Shown here: piece after piece, positions 44,881-54,285 of the stretch
Position numbering within the stretch: position 1 is the stretch's first letter
How the letters are laid out: each line of letters opens with the position of its first letter
DNA from: Rhodanobacter denitrificans
GTDB lineage: Bacteria > Pseudomonadota > Gammaproteobacteria > Xanthomonadales > Rhodanobacteraceae
Direction: 5' to 3'
DNA: 64,000 bases
Assembly (NCBI RefSeq): GCF_003335105.1
Contig: NZ_QFWQ01000009.1
Coordinates: forward strand, 124,001 to 188,000
Position numbers and translations under genes: made by a program
The notes under the pieces: generated by a model
Seen by the model: the letters and a program-made list of their open reading frames with translations, nothing else
What the model was told of the DNA's origin: nothing
Databases searched by the model: none

Positions 44881-45378
44881 ATGAAAGCCGCCCGCATCGT
44901 CCTCGCCACCGCCTGCGCCCTCGGCCTCGCCGCCGTGGCCCAGGCGGCCCCCCAGCATGTCCACGACAGCCACGCGGCCCACGCCGCCAGCGCCGCCGCG
45001 CCGCTGCCGGCGCAGCGCTGGACGCCGGATGCCCCGCTGCGCGAAGGCATGCGCCGCGCGAACACCGCGGTGGCTGCGCTCGCCCACTACGAGATGGGCC
45101 ACATGAGCGCGCCGATGGCTGCTGATCGCGCCGCCGAGGTGGAAAGCGCGGTGACCTACATGTTCGCCAACTGCAAGCTGTCGGCCGAACCCGATGCCGC
45201 GCTGCACGGCATCCTGGTGCCGCTGCTCACCGCGGCGCAGGCGCTGAAGGCCGACCCGCAAAAGGTCTCGGCGGTGGCCGACATGCGCGCGGCGATCGCG
45301 CACTACCCCGAATACTTCAACGACCCTGGCTGGGACAAGGCGGCCCCGGTCGAGCACGTGATGCACGACGAGCCGTGA
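44881..45378 (+). CDS. DnrO-like periplasmic His-rich protein
   Basis: A 165-residue exported protein (signal peptide cut near AQA-AP) with a His-rich N-terminus (APQHVHDSHAAHAA), a helical middle (REGMRRANTAVAALAHYEMG, HMSAP, AAEVESAVTYMFANCKL), and a His/Met-rich end VEHVMHDEP. It resembles the DnrO proteins described next to denitrification regulators in pseudomonads, although I give this name with moderate confidence. A helix-bundle heme or copper binder is plausible from the histidines and methionines. It is the first gene of a pair with the DnrP-like gene 13 bases on and is behind an FNR-type box. Confidence 0.65.
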   Translation: MKAARIVLATACALGLAAVAQAAPQHVHDSHAAHAASAAAPLPAQRWTPDAPLREGMRRANTAVAALAHYEMGHMSAPMAADRAAEVESAVTYMFANCKLSAEPDAALHGILVPLLTAAQALKADPQKVSAVADMRAAIAHYPEYFNDPGWDKAAPVEHVMHDEP

Positions 45379-45391
45379 GTGGATCCCGGCA

Positions 45392-45697
45392 ATGGCCGAC
45401 TGGATCGAAGCCTGGCAATGCGTCGGCTGCGGCAAGATCGAAGCGCCGCAGCCATGCATTGGGGTGTGCCGCGACCGCAGGATCCTGATGGTCGGCAAGG
45501 AGGAGCACGAACGAGTGCTGGCGGAAGCCGCGGCGCTGCGCATACGGCTTGCGCGGGCCCACGCGATGCTCCAGCGCTTTGGCCTGGCGAAGCCGCATGA
45601 AGGTCAATGGGAGCGCTCGTGGCAGGCCTTGCAGGTCGAGCTGCGCGAAGCATTGGCGGTGCTGGGGACGGCGCCGGAATCCACGATGCACGGGTGA
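45392..45697 (+). CDS. DnrP-like zinc-ribbon protein
   Basis: A 101-residue cytosolic protein beginning with a zinc-ribbon-like motif CVGCGKIEAPQPCIGVC (cysteines in CxxC and CxxxxC pairs). A long helix with repeated hydrophobic positions (KEEHERVLAEAAALRIRLAR) follows, probably a coiled-coil dimer. It resembles DnrP proteins of denitrifiers; the function is not known, but protein or nucleic acid binding is likely. It follows the DnrO-like gene after 13 bases, which supports co-transcription from the FNR-type promoter. The end converges on the TyrA-like gene. Confidence 0.65.
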   Translation: MADWIEAWQCVGCGKIEAPQPCIGVCRDRRILMVGKEEHERVLAEAAALRIRLARAHAMLQRFGLAKPHEGQWERSWQALQVELREALAVLGTAPESTMHG

Positions 45698-45777
45698 GGC
45701 GGGCGCGCACGACGGGCGCGTATCGACCGGTGCCCTCGTAAGTTTCAGCCGCGGCTGGCGTCCGCGCCGCGGAAGGC

Positions 45778-46545
45778 TCACGCGGACGGCGCGGGGATCG
45801 CCAGGCGGTCGTCGTCCACATCCGCCAGCAGCTGCCGATGCAGCCGTTCGAGTTGCGCCAGCAACTGCGCGCGCGCTTCGCCGGCGAACGGGTTCTCGCG
45901 CTGGATCGCCGCGAACAGGTGGCCGGCGTCGCCGCGTACCGCGGCCAGCATGTGCTTCATGCCCTGGAACGAGGGCGGCGCCACCGGCGTGCCGTCGTCC
46001 ACGCCCAGATCGACCAGGCCCTTGGCGATGAAGAACGCCAGCGCGTGGGTCATCGCCATGGCGCGATCGTGGCTGGCCGGGTCCTGCTCGATCACCTCGC
46101 AGCCGAGTTCGCGGAACAGCCCGCCGGCGCGCACCGCCGCCTGCGGATGATCCGCCGCGGGGCAGACCACGGCGCGCAGCGGCCGTTCGTCGCGGGCCAG
46201 GCTGAGCGGCCCGAACAGCGGATGCGTGCCGACGTGCGGGATCTGCGCGCCGAGCAGTTCGTCCATCGTCGCGCAGGGGTGCATCTTCACGCTGCCCACG
46301 TCGAGCACGGTCTGCCCGGCCTGCAGCTGCGGGCGCAGCGCGAGCAGGGCTTCACGCAGGTGCGGCACCGGCATCGCCAGCACCACCCACGCCGCACCGT
46401 CGACCGCCGCCGCGGCCGACGGCGCGGCGAGGTCGGCGGGCACCCCGGCCTGCGGGTCGAAGACGCGCACCGGGTGTCCCGCCTGTTGAAGCAGGCCGGC
46501 GAAGGCCTGCCCGAAGCGGCCGTAGCCGAGGAGGGCGAAGGTCAC
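45778..46545 (-). CDS. Prephenate/arogenate dehydrogenase-family protein (TyrA-like)
   Basis: A 255-residue NAD(P)-dependent dehydrogenase. It starts at GTG overlapping the previous stop (GTGA), directly with the nucleotide fold FALLGYGRFGQAFAGLL. TyrA-like blocks are VLDVGSVK, THPLFGPLS, QDPASHDRAMAMTHALAFFI and IQRENPF. It lacks any chorismate mutase or ACT domain. A role in tyrosine synthesis is the default, but its place as the last gene behind a PLP decarboxylase and a CysK-like enzyme suggests a dedicated small pathway using an aromatic or cyclohexadienyl substrate. The specificity cannot be read from sequence. Confidence 0.8.
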   Translation of the reverse strand: MTFALLGYGRFGQAFAGLLQQAGHPVRVFDPQAGVPADLAAPSAAAAVDGAAWVVLAMPVPHLREALLALRPQLQAGQTVLDVGSVKMHPCATMDELLGAQIPHVGTHPLFGPLSLARDERPLRAVVCPAADHPQAAVRAGGLFRELGCEVIEQDPASHDRAMAMTHALAFFIAKGLVDLGVDDGTPVAPPSFQGMKHMLAAVRGDAGHLFAAIQRENPFAGEARAQLLAQLERLHRQLLADVDDDRLAIPAPSA

Positions 46546-47678
46546 GTCGCGGTGCCGGCCGGCAGCGGCAGGCGGCCGCTGGCCAGGCTGTCGCGCAGCG
46601 CCGCGCTCCACGGTGCGAGGTCGATGCCGCGCGCCGCCAGCCACGGCGGATCGAACAGCGTCTGCGCGTAGCGCTCGCCGCGGTCGCACAGCAGGCTGAC
46701 GATGCTGCCGCGCTCGCCGCGGGCGCGCATCGAGGCGGCCAGCTGCAGGCAGGCGACCAGGTTGGTGCCGGACGAGCCGCCATAGCGGTGGCCGATGAGC
46801 TCCTCCAGCAGCCAGGCGGCGGCGATCGAGGCGGCATCGGGCACCTCGATCACGCGGTCGACCACATCGAACAAAAAGCCCGGTTCGACCCGCGGCCGGC
46901 CGATGCCCTCGATCAGGGTGGGCTGGCTGGCCACCGCGCGCGCATCGCGCGTGCGCCAGCCGTGCACGTAGCCGCTGCCGGCCGGTTCGGCCACGCACAG
47001 CTGGGTATACAGCCGGCGGTAGCGCAGGTAGCGGCCGATGGTGGCCGAGGTGCCGCCGGTGCCGGCGCCGCAGACGATCCAGGCCGGCTCGGGTTCCGCT
47101 TCAAGCGCGAGCTGGCCGATGATCGACTCGGCGATGTTGTTGTTGCCGCGCCAGTCGGTGGCGCGTTCGGCCAGGCCGAACTGGTCCAGGTGGCAGGCAC
47201 CGCGCGCGGCGTGCCCGGCGGCGCGCGCATGCACCTGGGCGGGATCCTCGACCAGGTCGCATTCGCCGCCCAGCGCCTGCACGTCGCGGATCTTGCCCGG
47301 CGCGGTGCAGGCCGGCATCACCGCGATGAACGGCAGGCCCAGCAGGCGCGCGAACCACGCCTCGGAGATCGCCGTACTGCCGGAGGAGGCATCCACCACG
47401 GTCTGCCCGCCGCGCAGGCGGCCGTTGCACAGCGCGTACAGGAACAGCGAGCGGGCGAGGCGGTGCTTCAGGCTGCCGCTCGGGTGCGCGGCCTCGTCCT
47501 TGAAGTAGAAGTCGATGCCGTGGAAGCCGGGGAAGTTCAGCTTCAGCAGGTGGGTGTCGGCCGAACGCGCCGCCTCCTGCGCCAGCTTGGCCAGCGCGCT
47601 GTGTACCCAGCGGCGATCGGTCTCGCGTTGCGGGTTGACCAGGCGCAGAACGCTGTCCATCGAAGGCTCCGTGATCAT
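46542..47678 (-). CDS. Cysteine-synthase-family PLP enzyme
   Basis: A 378-residue fold type II PLP enzyme. The catalytic Lys is in HPSGSLKHRLARSLF, the substrate loop in SSGSTAISEAWFARLLG, the phosphate-binding turn in GAGTGGTSATIGRYL and the ring-binding Ser region in YGGSSGTNLVA. It fits the cysteine synthase/beta-replacement group, but the substrate loop differs from true CysK (SSGST rather than TSGNTG), so another nucleophile or amino acid is probable. The start at 47678 overlaps the decarboxylase stop; an ATG six codons later behind GGAGCCTTCG is an equally good choice. It is the third gene of a four-gene operon. Confidence 0.82.
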   Translation of the reverse strand: MITEPSMDSVLRLVNPQRETDRRWVHSALAKLAQEAARSADTHLLKLNFPGFHGIDFYFKDEAAHPSGSLKHRLARSLFLYALCNGRLRGGQTVVDASSGSTAISEAWFARLLGLPFIAVMPACTAPGKIRDVQALGGECDLVEDPAQVHARAAGHAARGACHLDQFGLAERATDWRGNNNIAESIIGQLALEAEPEPAWIVCGAGTGGTSATIGRYLRYRRLYTQLCVAEPAGSGYVHGWRTRDARAVASQPTLIEGIGRPRVEPGFLFDVVDRVIEVPDAASIAAAWLLEELIGHRYGGSSGTNLVACLQLAASMRARGERGSIVSLLCDRGERYAQTLFDPPWLAARGIDLAPWSAALRDSLASGRLPLPAGTAT

Positions 47679-49630
47679 GGGCGGGAACCGGCGGTGCCGC
47701 GCAGGGCGCGCACGCGCCGGCCGAGGAAGTCGAAGTAGCGGTCGATGTAGCTGATGCCGTTTTCGCGGTCGATCAGGTAGGGGTTCATCAGCGTGTGGCG
47801 CAGGATCAGCAGGCGGTCGTCGCCGGGAACGAAGCTGGCCGGGTCCAGGCCCAGTGCGCCGAGGATGCGCGCCGTCTGCGCCGGGCCAAGCATCTCCGGG
47901 CGAAGGCTGGTCACCGAGCCGAAGAACTCCCTGGTCTGCAGCGGCTGCTGCGGGTCGCAGCGCAGTTCATCATGCAGGGCGCGCACGAATGCGTTCGCCG
48001 TCGCCACCGAGGTGTTGCCGTGCGGGTTGAGCGCGAGGCAGACCAGGTTGCTGTCCGGCGCGAACGGCACCAGCGCGTGCACGCAGTCGGCCAGTTCCAG
48101 CGCGAAGCGTTGCGCGCGGGCGTGGAAGCCTTCGGCCGCACGCACGGTGGCGCGCGGCAGTCGGCCGAAGTGGGCATGGTCCAGCGGCAGCACCTTGTGC
48201 GTCACGTAGACCGCGGCTGCCGCCGCGCCGGATTTCGAGCCTTCCGGAATGAACTGGCCGAGGCTGCGATAGCGGGCCAGGTAGCCGGCGGGCGTGGCGG
48301 CATGGAACACATAGTCGGCGCGTTCGGCCAGCAACGCCATCGCGCGGTGGTCGCGGCAGATGAAGGCGCCGCTGCCGTAGGGCAGATAGCCGAGCTTGTG
48401 CGGATCGACGGTGACCGAGTCGGTGTCGCCCAGTGCGGCGAACGCCGCGTGCACTGCGGGCGTGGGGAACTGCGTGTAGTCGGCGGCCACGTCGTCGCGC
48501 GTGCGCAGCGTGCCGTCCTCGTGGCGGAACAGCGTGGCGAGGTAGCCGCCCCAGGCGGCGTCCACGTGCACGGCGAAGTCCAGTCCACGCCGGCGTGATG
48601 CCTGCCGCGCGGCAAGCACCGCGTCGAGCGGGTCGATGGTGCCGTACTCGGTGCCGCCGAGCACAGCCACGCACATCAGCACGCTCTGGCGCTCGCGCGC
48701 GCAGCGTTCCAGCGTGTCGCGCAACGCGGCGGGGTCCAGCCGCATGCCGTCGGTGGGCAGCAGCTCCAGCTGGTCGCGGCCGAGGCCGAGCAGTTTCAGT
48801 CCCTTGCTCCACGAGTAGTGCGCGGTGACCGGCGCCAGCACCAGCGGCACGCGCAGCTGCGGATGCGCGGCGAAGAAGCCGGCCAGGCCGCGCTGCTCGA
48901 TGCGTTCCTGCTCGACCCGCTGCAGCCAGTGCGCGCGTTGTGCCGGCGGCTGCGCGGCCAGCCAGCGTTGCCATGCCTCCAGCAGGGCGATGCCGTCGAC
49001 GGTGGAAAGGTTGAACGCGGCCCAGGCGTCCGTCGGCAGCGGCAGCTCCGGCACGCCGGCCGCGCGCAGCGCCACCGGGAACGCCTTCAGCGCCAGCGCC
49101 AGCCGCAAGGCCTGGTAGTTCGCCAGGGTGCCCCCGGAGGTGAGGTGACCGAACGCGCAGGCCGGTTGCGCGGGATCGTGCGGGTAGCCGAGCATGCGCG
49201 CCAGCTGCAGGCCCACCTGCACCTCCAGATCCACGGTGACCGGCGCGGCATCCTCGCTGACGTTGTTGGGGTTGTACGGCAGGGTCAGCATCTGCGCGGC
49301 CAGTCCCGGCAGCAGCAGGTCGGAAGCCATGTGGCCGATGTAGCGCGGGCTGTGGAACGGCACCGACTTCTTCAGCGCGGCGGAGAGCTGGTGCAGCTCG
49401 CGGCGCATGCGTGATTCGAAGGCCAGATAGTCCGGGTGATGGGCGGCGGTGGTGGCGATCGCCGGCGGATCCTCCGGGTGGAAGTTGCGCCGCCAGTACA
49501 CGTGGTCGCGCAGGAACTCCACCAGCAGCTTTTCCAGCAGCGTGTCGTTCTCGCCGTAGGGGCCGAGGAAGCAGGCGTCCAGCGCGTGGTCGCGCGGCTC
49601 TTCCGTGGGGAAGGGTTGCGCCGCGCTCAT
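47675..49630 (-). CDS. Pyridoxal-dependent group II decarboxylase-like protein
   Basis: A 651-residue PLP enzyme of the glutamate/aromatic amino acid decarboxylase fold. The active Lys is in [16 protein letters not shown] and the pre-PLP Asp in [16 protein letters not shown]; the substrate-side [17 protein letters not shown] matches the Gly/Ser-rich PLP phosphate site. It is 150-200 residues longer than GadB, with extra N- and C-terminal parts. It starts by ATGA overlap with sirB and stops by ATGA overlap with the CysK-like gene. The amino acid substrate is unknown. Together with a TyrA-like dehydrogenase it could make an aromatic or diamino product. Confidence 0.82.
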   Translation of the reverse strand: MSAAQPFPTEEPRDHALDACFLGPYGENDTLLEKLLVEFLRDHVYWRRNFHPEDPPAIATTAAHHPDYLAFESRMRRELHQLSAALKKSVPFHSPRYIGHMASDLLLPGLAAQMLTLPYNPNNVSEDAAPVTVDLEVQVGLQLARMLGYPHDPAQPACAFGHLTSGGTLANYQALRLALALKAFPVALRAAGVPELPLPTDAWAAFNLSTVDGIALLEAWQRWLAAQPPAQRAHWLQRVEQERIEQRGLAGFFAAHPQLRVPLVLAPVTAHYSWSKGLKLLGLGRDQLELLPTDGMRLDPAALRDTLERCARERQSVLMCVAVLGGTEYGTIDPLDAVLAARQASRRRGLDFAVHVDAAWGGYLATLFRHEDGTLRTRDDVAADYTQFPTPAVHAAFAALGDTDSVTVDPHKLGYLPYGSGAFICRDHRAMALLAERADYVFHAATPAGYLARYRSLGQFIPEGSKSGAAAAAVYVTHKVLPLDHAHFGRLPRATVRAAEGFHARAQRFALELADCVHALVPFAPDSNLVCLALNPHGNTSVATANAFVRALHDELRCDPQQPLQTREFFGSVTSLRPEMLGPAQTARILGALGLDPASFVPGDDRLLILRHTLMNPYLIDRENGISYIDRYFDFLGRRVRALRGTAGSRP

Positions 49631-50031
49631 GCCAGCCAACCGTGCAGCCAGCCCAGCGGATGATGCATGCGGGCCACCCCGAGCATGTAGACGTAGGTGG
49701 CCAGCGCGGCCACGTAGAAGATCCGTCGCGAGCGCGGCGTGCGCGCCCGCCTCAGCGCCAGCGTGCCCAGCGCGACGTAGGCGACCAGCAGCACCAGCTT
49801 GGTGGTGAGCCAGCCGTTGGCGAACATCGCGCCAGGCAGGATGCTTACCAGCATCAGCGCGGCGGTGAGCAGGGTGGTGTCGATGGCGTAGCTGAGCCAG
49901 CGCACCGGTTCCCACTGCGCGGCGCCGCCGTGGCCGGCCTGCACCAGCAGGCCGCGCAAGGCGAACAGCAGGCCGCTGGCCAGCACGCAGGCGATGTGCA
50001 CCCATTTGATCTGCGGATAGAACTCGAACAT
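49627..50031 (-). CDS. SirB family membrane protein
   Basis: A 134-residue inner-membrane protein with four helices, of the SirB family (invasion gene expression up-regulator in name only; the molecular role is unknown). It starts [20 protein letters not shown] and has a helix series ending [14 protein letters not shown] with conserved histidines that may bind heme. The ATG overlaps the end of the heptanucleotide array, with no ribosome site except what the repeats offer. A second in-frame ATG (50130) would read across the array. Its stop overlaps the decarboxylase start. Confidence 0.8.
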   Translation of the reverse strand: MFEFYPQIKWVHIACVLASGLLFALRGLLVQAGHGGAAQWEPVRWLSYAIDTTLLTAALMLVSILPGAMFANGWLTTKLVLLVAYVALGTLALRRARTPRSRRIFYVAALATYVYMLGVARMHHPLGWLHGWLA

Positions 50032-50085
50032 TCGGGATTCGGGATTCGGGATTCGGGATTCGGGATTCGGGATTCGGGATTCGGG
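50030..50085. repeat. Eight-copy heptanucleotide array ATTCGGG at the sirB start
   Basis: Eight perfect copies of ATTCGGG (CCCGAAT on the coding strand of sirB) occupy the whole space between the hairpin at 50093 and the sirB ATG; the last copy supplies two bases of the start codon. Slipped-strand change would move the promoter, the ribosome site or the reading frame of an upstream start by 7 bases. Confidence 0.95.
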
Positions 50086-50092
50086 ACAAGGA

Positions 50093-50120
50093 TCAGGGCG
50101 CGCCTCGCGGCGCGCCCTGA
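50093..50120. terminator. Perfect hairpin after norZ
   Basis: A 12-bp perfect stem (TCAGGGCGCGCC and its complement) around TCGC lies 22 bases past the norZ stop. It lacks a T-run. It should isolate norZ from the sirB operon, leaving the heptad array as the only place for a sirB promoter. Confidence 0.7.
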
Positions 50121-50142
50121 CGTGCGTCATGCAAATGATTTG

Positions 50143-52425
50143 TCACGCGCTTTCGATGGTGCCCTGCGGCAACGGCAGGCTTGCCGCCCGGCGCTTCGGC
50201 AACAGCCACAGCGAGGCGACGAACACCGCGATCAGCAGGGCGCCGACGGCGAACAGGGTGTCGCCCGGCACGCGCATCCACACCAGCAGGTGGATCAGCG
50301 GGCGATCCATGAACTCGGCCGAGCGGGCGAACCAGTAGCCGTGTTCCAGAGCCGCCTTCAGCTGCAGGATGCCCAGCGGCAGCAGGGTCAGCGTGGCCAT
50401 CATCGACAGGCCGATGTTGAGGCACCAGAACGAGCCGCGCAGCCAGCCTTCGCGCCACTCGGCCTGCGGCTTGATGCCGCGCAGGCAGAACAGCATCAGG
50501 CCCAGGCCGAGCATGCCGTACACGCCGAACAGCGCGGTATGGGCGTGGGTGGCGGTGAGGTTGAGGCCCTGCATGTAGTACAGCGCGATCGGCGTGTTGA
50601 CGAGGAAGCCGAACAGGCCCGCACCGATCAGGTTCCAGAAGCTCACGGCCACGAAGAACATGATCGGCCAGCGGTAGCGCGCCATCCACGGCGCGGCGTG
50701 CTGCTTCTTCCAGGTGTCGTGGGCTTCCAGCCCGATCATCGCCAGCGGCACCACTTCCAGCGCCGAGAAGCTGGCGCCCAGCGCGATCACCGCCGTGGTG
50801 GTGCCGCTGAAGTACAGGTGGTGCAGGGTGCCCAGCACGCCGCCGGCCATGAACACGATGGTGGCGAACAGCACGTTGGTGGTGGCGCTGCCCACGCGCA
50901 GCAGGCCCAGCTTGACGAACAGGTAGCTGATCACCGCGGTGGCGAATACCTCGAAGAAGCCTTCCACCCACAGGTGCACCACCCACCAGCGCCAGTACTC
51001 GACCATCGCGATGTGGGTGTGCTCGCCCCACATCAGCCCGGCCCCGTAAAGCAGGCCGATCGCCACGGTGGAGAGGAACAGCAGGCCCACGATCGACGCA
51101 CCCTCCCTGTCGCCCCGCATCGCCGGCCACAGCGCGCGGCCGACCAGGAACAGCCACAGCATCAGCCCGATGAACAGGAAGATCTGCCAGAAGCGGCCGA
51201 GGTCGGTGTACTCCCAACCCTGGTGGCCGAACCAGAAGTTGTACTGCAGGCCCATCTTGTCCATCACCGCGAACCACTGGCCGGCGAACGAGCCGACCAC
51301 GATCACCAGCAGGCAGACCCACAGGAAGTTCACCCCGAGCCGCTGGAACTTCGGTTCATGGCCGGAGATCAGCGGAGCGATGTACAGGCCGGTGGCCAGC
51401 CACGCGGTGGCGATCCACAGCACCGCCAGCTCGGTATGCCAGGTGCGGGTGAGGCTGTACGGCAGGTAGTTGGCCAGCGCGAAGCCATAGGCCTGCTGGC
51501 CTTCCACCTGGTAATGCGCGGTGGTGGCGCCCAGCAGGATCTGCGCCAGGAACAACGCCAGCACGGTCCAGAAATACTTGCCGGTGGCCTTCATCGACGG
51601 CGTCGGCTTCAGCTCGGTAAGCGGGTCGCGTGCCGGAATCGGCGGCAGCGGCTCGTGGCTCACCTGGCGTGCATGGTGCCAGCCGAGCAGGCCGATGCCG
51701 AGGATCAGGAACAGCACGCTGAATACCGACCACATGAAGCTGGCCGGCGTGGCCGTGTTGCCGGTCAGCGGATCGTACGGCCAGTTTTGCGTGTAGCTGA
51801 TGGTGCTGCCCGGGCGGTCCGCGGTGGTGGCCCAGCTGACCCACCAGAAGAACGCGGTGACCGCCCGGCGATGATCCAGCTCGGCGATGGTGTTGTCGCG
51901 CATCGCGTAGACCTTGCGCAGCCTGGCGGTGGCCGGATCGTTGCTGAACAGGCTCATGTAGTGCGCGCCCACCACCATCATCGCCTGCGCGCGCAGTGGC
52001 GACACCTTGATGGTGTCGGTGGCCGGGTCGTAGGTGTTGGTGCGCACTTCCGCCTGCACGCGCGCCTTCAGCGCGGCCTGGTGCTCGGCATCGAGCGAGT
52101 CGAACGAGGCGGCGCCGCGGTCGTGCGCCAGCAGCTCCAGCATGGCGACCGCCTCGCGGTGCATCCAGTCGGCGCTCCAGTCCGGCGCCAGCAGCGCGCC
52201 GTGGCCCCAGATCGACCCGAGCTGCTGGCCGCCGATGCTCTGCCAGACCTCGCGGCCCAGCTCGATGTCGCCCTTCGTGTACAGCGTCTCGTCGCCGCTG
52301 GTGACCACCGCCGTCGGCAAGGGCGGAGCCTGCTGGTGGACCAGGCTGCCGACCCACAGCAGCACGGCAAAGGACGCGACCAGCAAGGCCGCGAGGCCGA
52401 GCCAGAGTTTTCGGGTACTGCTCAT
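50143..52425 (-). CDS. norZ: Quinol-dependent nitric oxide reductase (qNOR)
   Basis: A 760-residue single-subunit inner-membrane NO reductase taking electrons from quinol. N-terminal helix [20 protein letters not shown] and periplasmic segment with [20 protein letters not shown] and [14 protein letters not shown] are specific for the fused NorC-like domain of qNOR (no heme c motif). The NorB-like part has [34 protein letters not shown] and heme ligand region [14 protein letters not shown] second, cytochrome-type NO reductase is encoded at 13-16 kb, so the cell has two routes. The FNR box lies 56 bases upstream. Stop codon is 22 bases before a strong hairpin. Confidence 0.95.
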   Translation of the reverse strand: MSSTRKLWLGLAALLVASFAVLLWVGSLVHQQAPPLPTAVVTSGDETLYTKGDIELGREVWQSIGGQQLGSIWGHGALLAPDWSADWMHREAVAMLELLAHDRGAASFDSLDAEHQAALKARVQAEVRTNTYDPATDTIKVSPLRAQAMMVVGAHYMSLFSNDPATARLRKVYAMRDNTIAELDHRRAVTAFFWWVSWATTADRPGSTISYTQNWPYDPLTGNTATPASFMWSVFSVLFLILGIGLLGWHHARQVSHEPLPPIPARDPLTELKPTPSMKATGKYFWTVLALFLAQILLGATTAHYQVEGQQAYGFALANYLPYSLTRTWHTELAVLWIATAWLATGLYIAPLISGHEPKFQRLGVNFLWVCLLVIVVGSFAGQWFAVMDKMGLQYNFWFGHQGWEYTDLGRFWQIFLFIGLMLWLFLVGRALWPAMRGDREGASIVGLLFLSTVAIGLLYGAGLMWGEHTHIAMVEYWRWWVVHLWVEGFFEVFATAVISYLFVKLGLLRVGSATTNVLFATIVFMAGGVLGTLHHLYFSGTTTAVIALGASFSALEVVPLAMIGLEAHDTWKKQHAAPWMARYRWPIMFFVAVSFWNLIGAGLFGFLVNTPIALYYMQGLNLTATHAHTALFGVYGMLGLGLMLFCLRGIKPQAEWREGWLRGSFWCLNIGLSMMATLTLLPLGILQLKAALEHGYWFARSAEFMDRPLIHLLVWMRVPGDTLFAVGALLIAVFVASLWLLPKRRAASLPLPQGTIESA

Positions 52426-52480
52426 TGCGCATCTCCCTGTAAGGATGCGCGCATGCTGGGGGCGAGGCCCGACGCCCTCC

Positions 52481-52494
52481 CTGATTCAAGTCAG
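52481..52494 (-). promoter_or_regulatory. FNR-like box of norZ
   Basis: CTGATTCAAGTCAG; CAGCAT at 52458-52453 begins exactly 36 bases from the box edge toward norZ. A second box for the divergent gene is about 100 bases away. The 236-base gap holds these two sites and little else. Confidence 0.76.
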
Positions 52495-52587
52495 CTGGCG
52501 TCGCGTCGGCACGGCACGAATTGTCGCAGGCAGCGGCGGCCGGCTGGATCGCCTGCATGCGCCTGCCCGCGCACGATGCGGCAGGCC

Positions 52588-52601
52588 ATGATGCAGGTCA
52601 T
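52588..52601 (+). promoter_or_regulatory. Possible FNR box of the small membrane protein gene next to norZ
   Basis: ATGATGCAGGTCAT keeps TGAT-N4-GTCA with outer mismatches. GAGCCT at the -10 position is poor. It may be a weak site. Confidence 0.45.
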
Positions 52602-52660
52602 GGCGGTGGCACGGCTGGCGGCGGAGCCTGCAGGCCTCTCATTTGCACAGGGGATCCGCC

Positions 52661-53098
52661 ATGGCGGCCTGGTATCCGTGGATTGTGCTGCTGCACCTGT
52701 CCTGCGCCATCGTGTTCGTCGGCGCGGTGGCGTTCGAGGTGCTGGTGGTGGAATCGTTCCACCGGCACTTCGATGCGGCCACCGTGCAGCGCATCGAGCA
52801 GGCCTTGATGGCGCGCGTGCGCAAGTTCATGCCGGTGGTGGTGGTCCTGCTGTTCGTCAGCGGCGGTGCGCTGTTCGACCTCCGCTGCGACGGCTTCGCC
52901 TGCGTCGGTTCGCGTTTCGGCAACTGGCTGCTGCTGAAGGTGCTGCTCGCGTTCGGGGTGCTCGGCGTGTTCGTCAACACGATGTGGGCGATGCGCCACG
53001 GCAGGATGGACCCGTGCCGGTTCCGGCATACCCATCGGATCGTGCTCGGCCTGATGGTGGGCATCGTCTTCCTGGCCAAGGCCATGTTCTACTTGTAG
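52661..53098 (+). CDS. Four-helix membrane protein divergent from norZ, CopD/DUF-like
   Basis: A 145-residue inner-membrane protein with four hydrophobic helices: [38 protein letters not shown], then [19 protein letters not shown] and [19 protein letters not shown]. Histidines H in LLHLS, FHRHF and RFRHTHR lie near helix ends and could bind heme or copper, as in CopD/b561-like four-helix proteins, but I do not recognise a named family with certainty. It is divergent from norZ across a gap with two FNR-type sites and precedes thiol peroxidase by 26 bases. A link to NO or respiratory stress is inferred. Confidence 0.6.
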   Translation: MAAWYPWIVLLHLSCAIVFVGAVAFEVLVVESFHRHFDAATVQRIEQALMARVRKFMPVVVVLLFVSGGALFDLRCDGFACVGSRFGNWLLLKVLLAFGVLGVFVNTMWAMRHGRMDPCRFRHTHRIVLGLMVGIVFLAKAMFYL

Positions 53099-53124
53099 CC
53101 CTCCTTCCACACACGAGGTGCACC

Positions 53125-53625
53125 ATGTCCCAGGTCACATTCAAGGGCCAGCCGATCAAGGTCGACGGCCAGTTTCCCGCGGTGGGCTCGACCGCGCCGG
53201 CGTTCACGCTGGTCGGCAGCGATCTGTCCGACGTGTCGTTGTCGGCTTATGCCGGCAAGCGCAAGGTGTTGAACATCTTCCCCAGCGTCGACACCGGTGT
53301 ATGCGCCGCCTCGGTGCGCCACTTCAACCAGGTGGCCGGCAAGCTCGCCGATACCGTGGTGCTGTGCATCTCGGCCGACCTGCCGTTCGCGCAGGCGCGC
53401 TTCTGCGGCGCCGAGGGGCTGGACAAGGTGGTCAACCTGTCGCTGATGCGCGGCCGCCGCTTCCTCGAAGACTACGGCGTGGCGATCGCCAGCGGCCCGC
53501 TGGCCGGGTTGGCTGCGCGCGCGGTGCTGGTGCTGGACGGCCACGACAAGGTGCTGCACGCCGAGCTGGTCGGCGAGATCGGCCATGAGCCGAACTACGA
53601 TGCGGCGCTGAAGGCGCTGGGCTGA
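53125..53625 (+). CDS. tpx: Thiol peroxidase
   Basis: A 166-residue atypical two-Cys peroxiredoxin reducing lipid and hydrogen peroxides with thioredoxin. The peroxidatic cysteine C60 is in [11 protein letters not shown] and the resolving cysteine C94 in ARFCGAEG, at the exact family positions. The N-terminal [18 protein letters not shown] and C-terminal [10 protein letters not shown] are typical. The ATG follows ACGAGGTGCACC. In E. coli and pseudomonads tpx is under ArcA/FNR or Anr control and is periplasm-targeted only nominally; this copy has no signal peptide. It is probably co-transcribed with the preceding membrane protein. Confidence 0.95.
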   Translation: MSQVTFKGQPIKVDGQFPAVGSTAPAFTLVGSDLSDVSLSAYAGKRKVLNIFPSVDTGVCAASVRHFNQVAGKLADTVVLCISADLPFAQARFCGAEGLDKVVNLSLMRGRRFLEDYGVAIASGPLAGLAARAVLVLDGHDKVLHAELVGEIGHEPNYDAALKALG

Positions 53626-53642
53626 TCCCGGTGGCCCTGGTT

Positions 53643-53775
53643 TCGTAGGGCGGGCAATGCCCGCCGCGCTGTTGATCCATGCGCGGACGAGAAGCCGGCG
53701 GCCAATGGCCGCCCTACTTGATTTCGCAGGGCGGTAGCGGCTGATTTCGCAGGGCGGGCAATGCCCGCCCTGCGG
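53643..53775. repeat. Cluster of GTAG-type REP hairpins
   Basis: Three hairpins lie between tpx and the globin gene: GTAGGGCGGGCAATGCCCGC near 53645, an opposite-facing one ending CCCTAC at 53716, and a perfect 12-bp stem around AAT at 53748-53774. Heads GTAG and tails CTAC mark them as GTAG-REP elements known from Stenotrophomonas and relatives. They may also end transcription of both convergent genes. Confidence 0.8.
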
Positions 53776-53781
53776 CGCGCT

Positions 53782-54198
53782 TCAGTGTCCGGCGCCGACG
53801 ATCGGCACGCCGAACGGGCGTGCCTGCGGGTGCAGGCCGAGGCCCAGCTTGAGGCTGCTGCCTATGCGCTGCGCGTATTCCAGCATCTGCGCGGCGTGGG
53901 CTTCGTCCAGTTCCTCGGCGCAGGTCTCGCCCCACAGCGCGAGCCAGTGCTCGAAGTGCTCGATGCGGATCGGGTGCGGCCGATGCGCGGCCATCGGATT
54001 GCCGCGGTAACTGCCCGCGCGCAGCGCCACCGAGGCCCAGAACGAGGTCAGCAGGCGCTTGTGTTCGTCCCAGTCGTGCACCGCCGCGTTGAAGATCGGT
54101 CCGATCTGCGGATCGCGTCGCACCTTCTCGTAGAAATGGTCGACCAGCCCGGCGATCGCCGCCTCGTCGAATGATGTTGCCGGTTGCATGCGGGACAT
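53782..54198 (-). CDS. Group III truncated hemoglobin
   Basis: A 138-residue heme protein with the 2/2 globin fold, group III. Family features are GLVDHFYEKVRRDPQIGPIF, NAAVHDWDEHKRLLTSFW, then SYRGNPMAAH with the proximal His region RIEHFEHWLALWGET. The distal pocket carries aromatic residues rather than a clear His. The ATG chosen is MSRMQP; a second Met three codons on is equally possible. Group III globins often occur in microaerobic or denitrifying bacteria, with NO detoxification or oxygen sensing suggested but not settled. It follows azurin on the same strand past a strong terminator, so it is transcribed separately. Confidence 0.9.
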   Translation of the reverse strand: MSRMQPATSFDEAAIAGLVDHFYEKVRRDPQIGPIFNAAVHDWDEHKRLLTSFWASVALRAGSYRGNPMAAHRPHPIRIEHFEHWLALWGETCAEELDEAHAAQMLEYAQRIGSSLKLGLGLHPQARPFGVPIVGAGH

Positions 54199-54233
54199 GG
54201 TGGAACCGTGGGCGGGGCGATGGCAAGGAGCCG

Positions 54234-54270
54234 AAAAAAAAGCGCATCCGGCCATGACAGCCGGATGCGC
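54234..54270 (-). terminator. Rho-independent terminator of azurin
   Basis: On the minus strand an 11-bp stem (GCGCATCCGGC pairing with GCCGGATGCGC, 7-base loop) is followed by eight T residues (54241-54234), a textbook terminator. It ends 15 bases after the azurin stop. Confidence 0.92.
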
Positions 54271-54285
54271 CGATTTACCGCAAGC

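Noticed and set aside
50030..50085. Heptanucleotide array as a CRISPR array
   Set aside because: Units are 7 bases with no spacers and no cas genes nearby; it is a simple tandem repeat.
49411..53625. A 1404-codon open frame on the plus strand across the qNOR region
   Set aside because: It is antisense to norZ and the decarboxylase and only its last part is real, the in-frame tpx gene. There is no sign of a giant protein.
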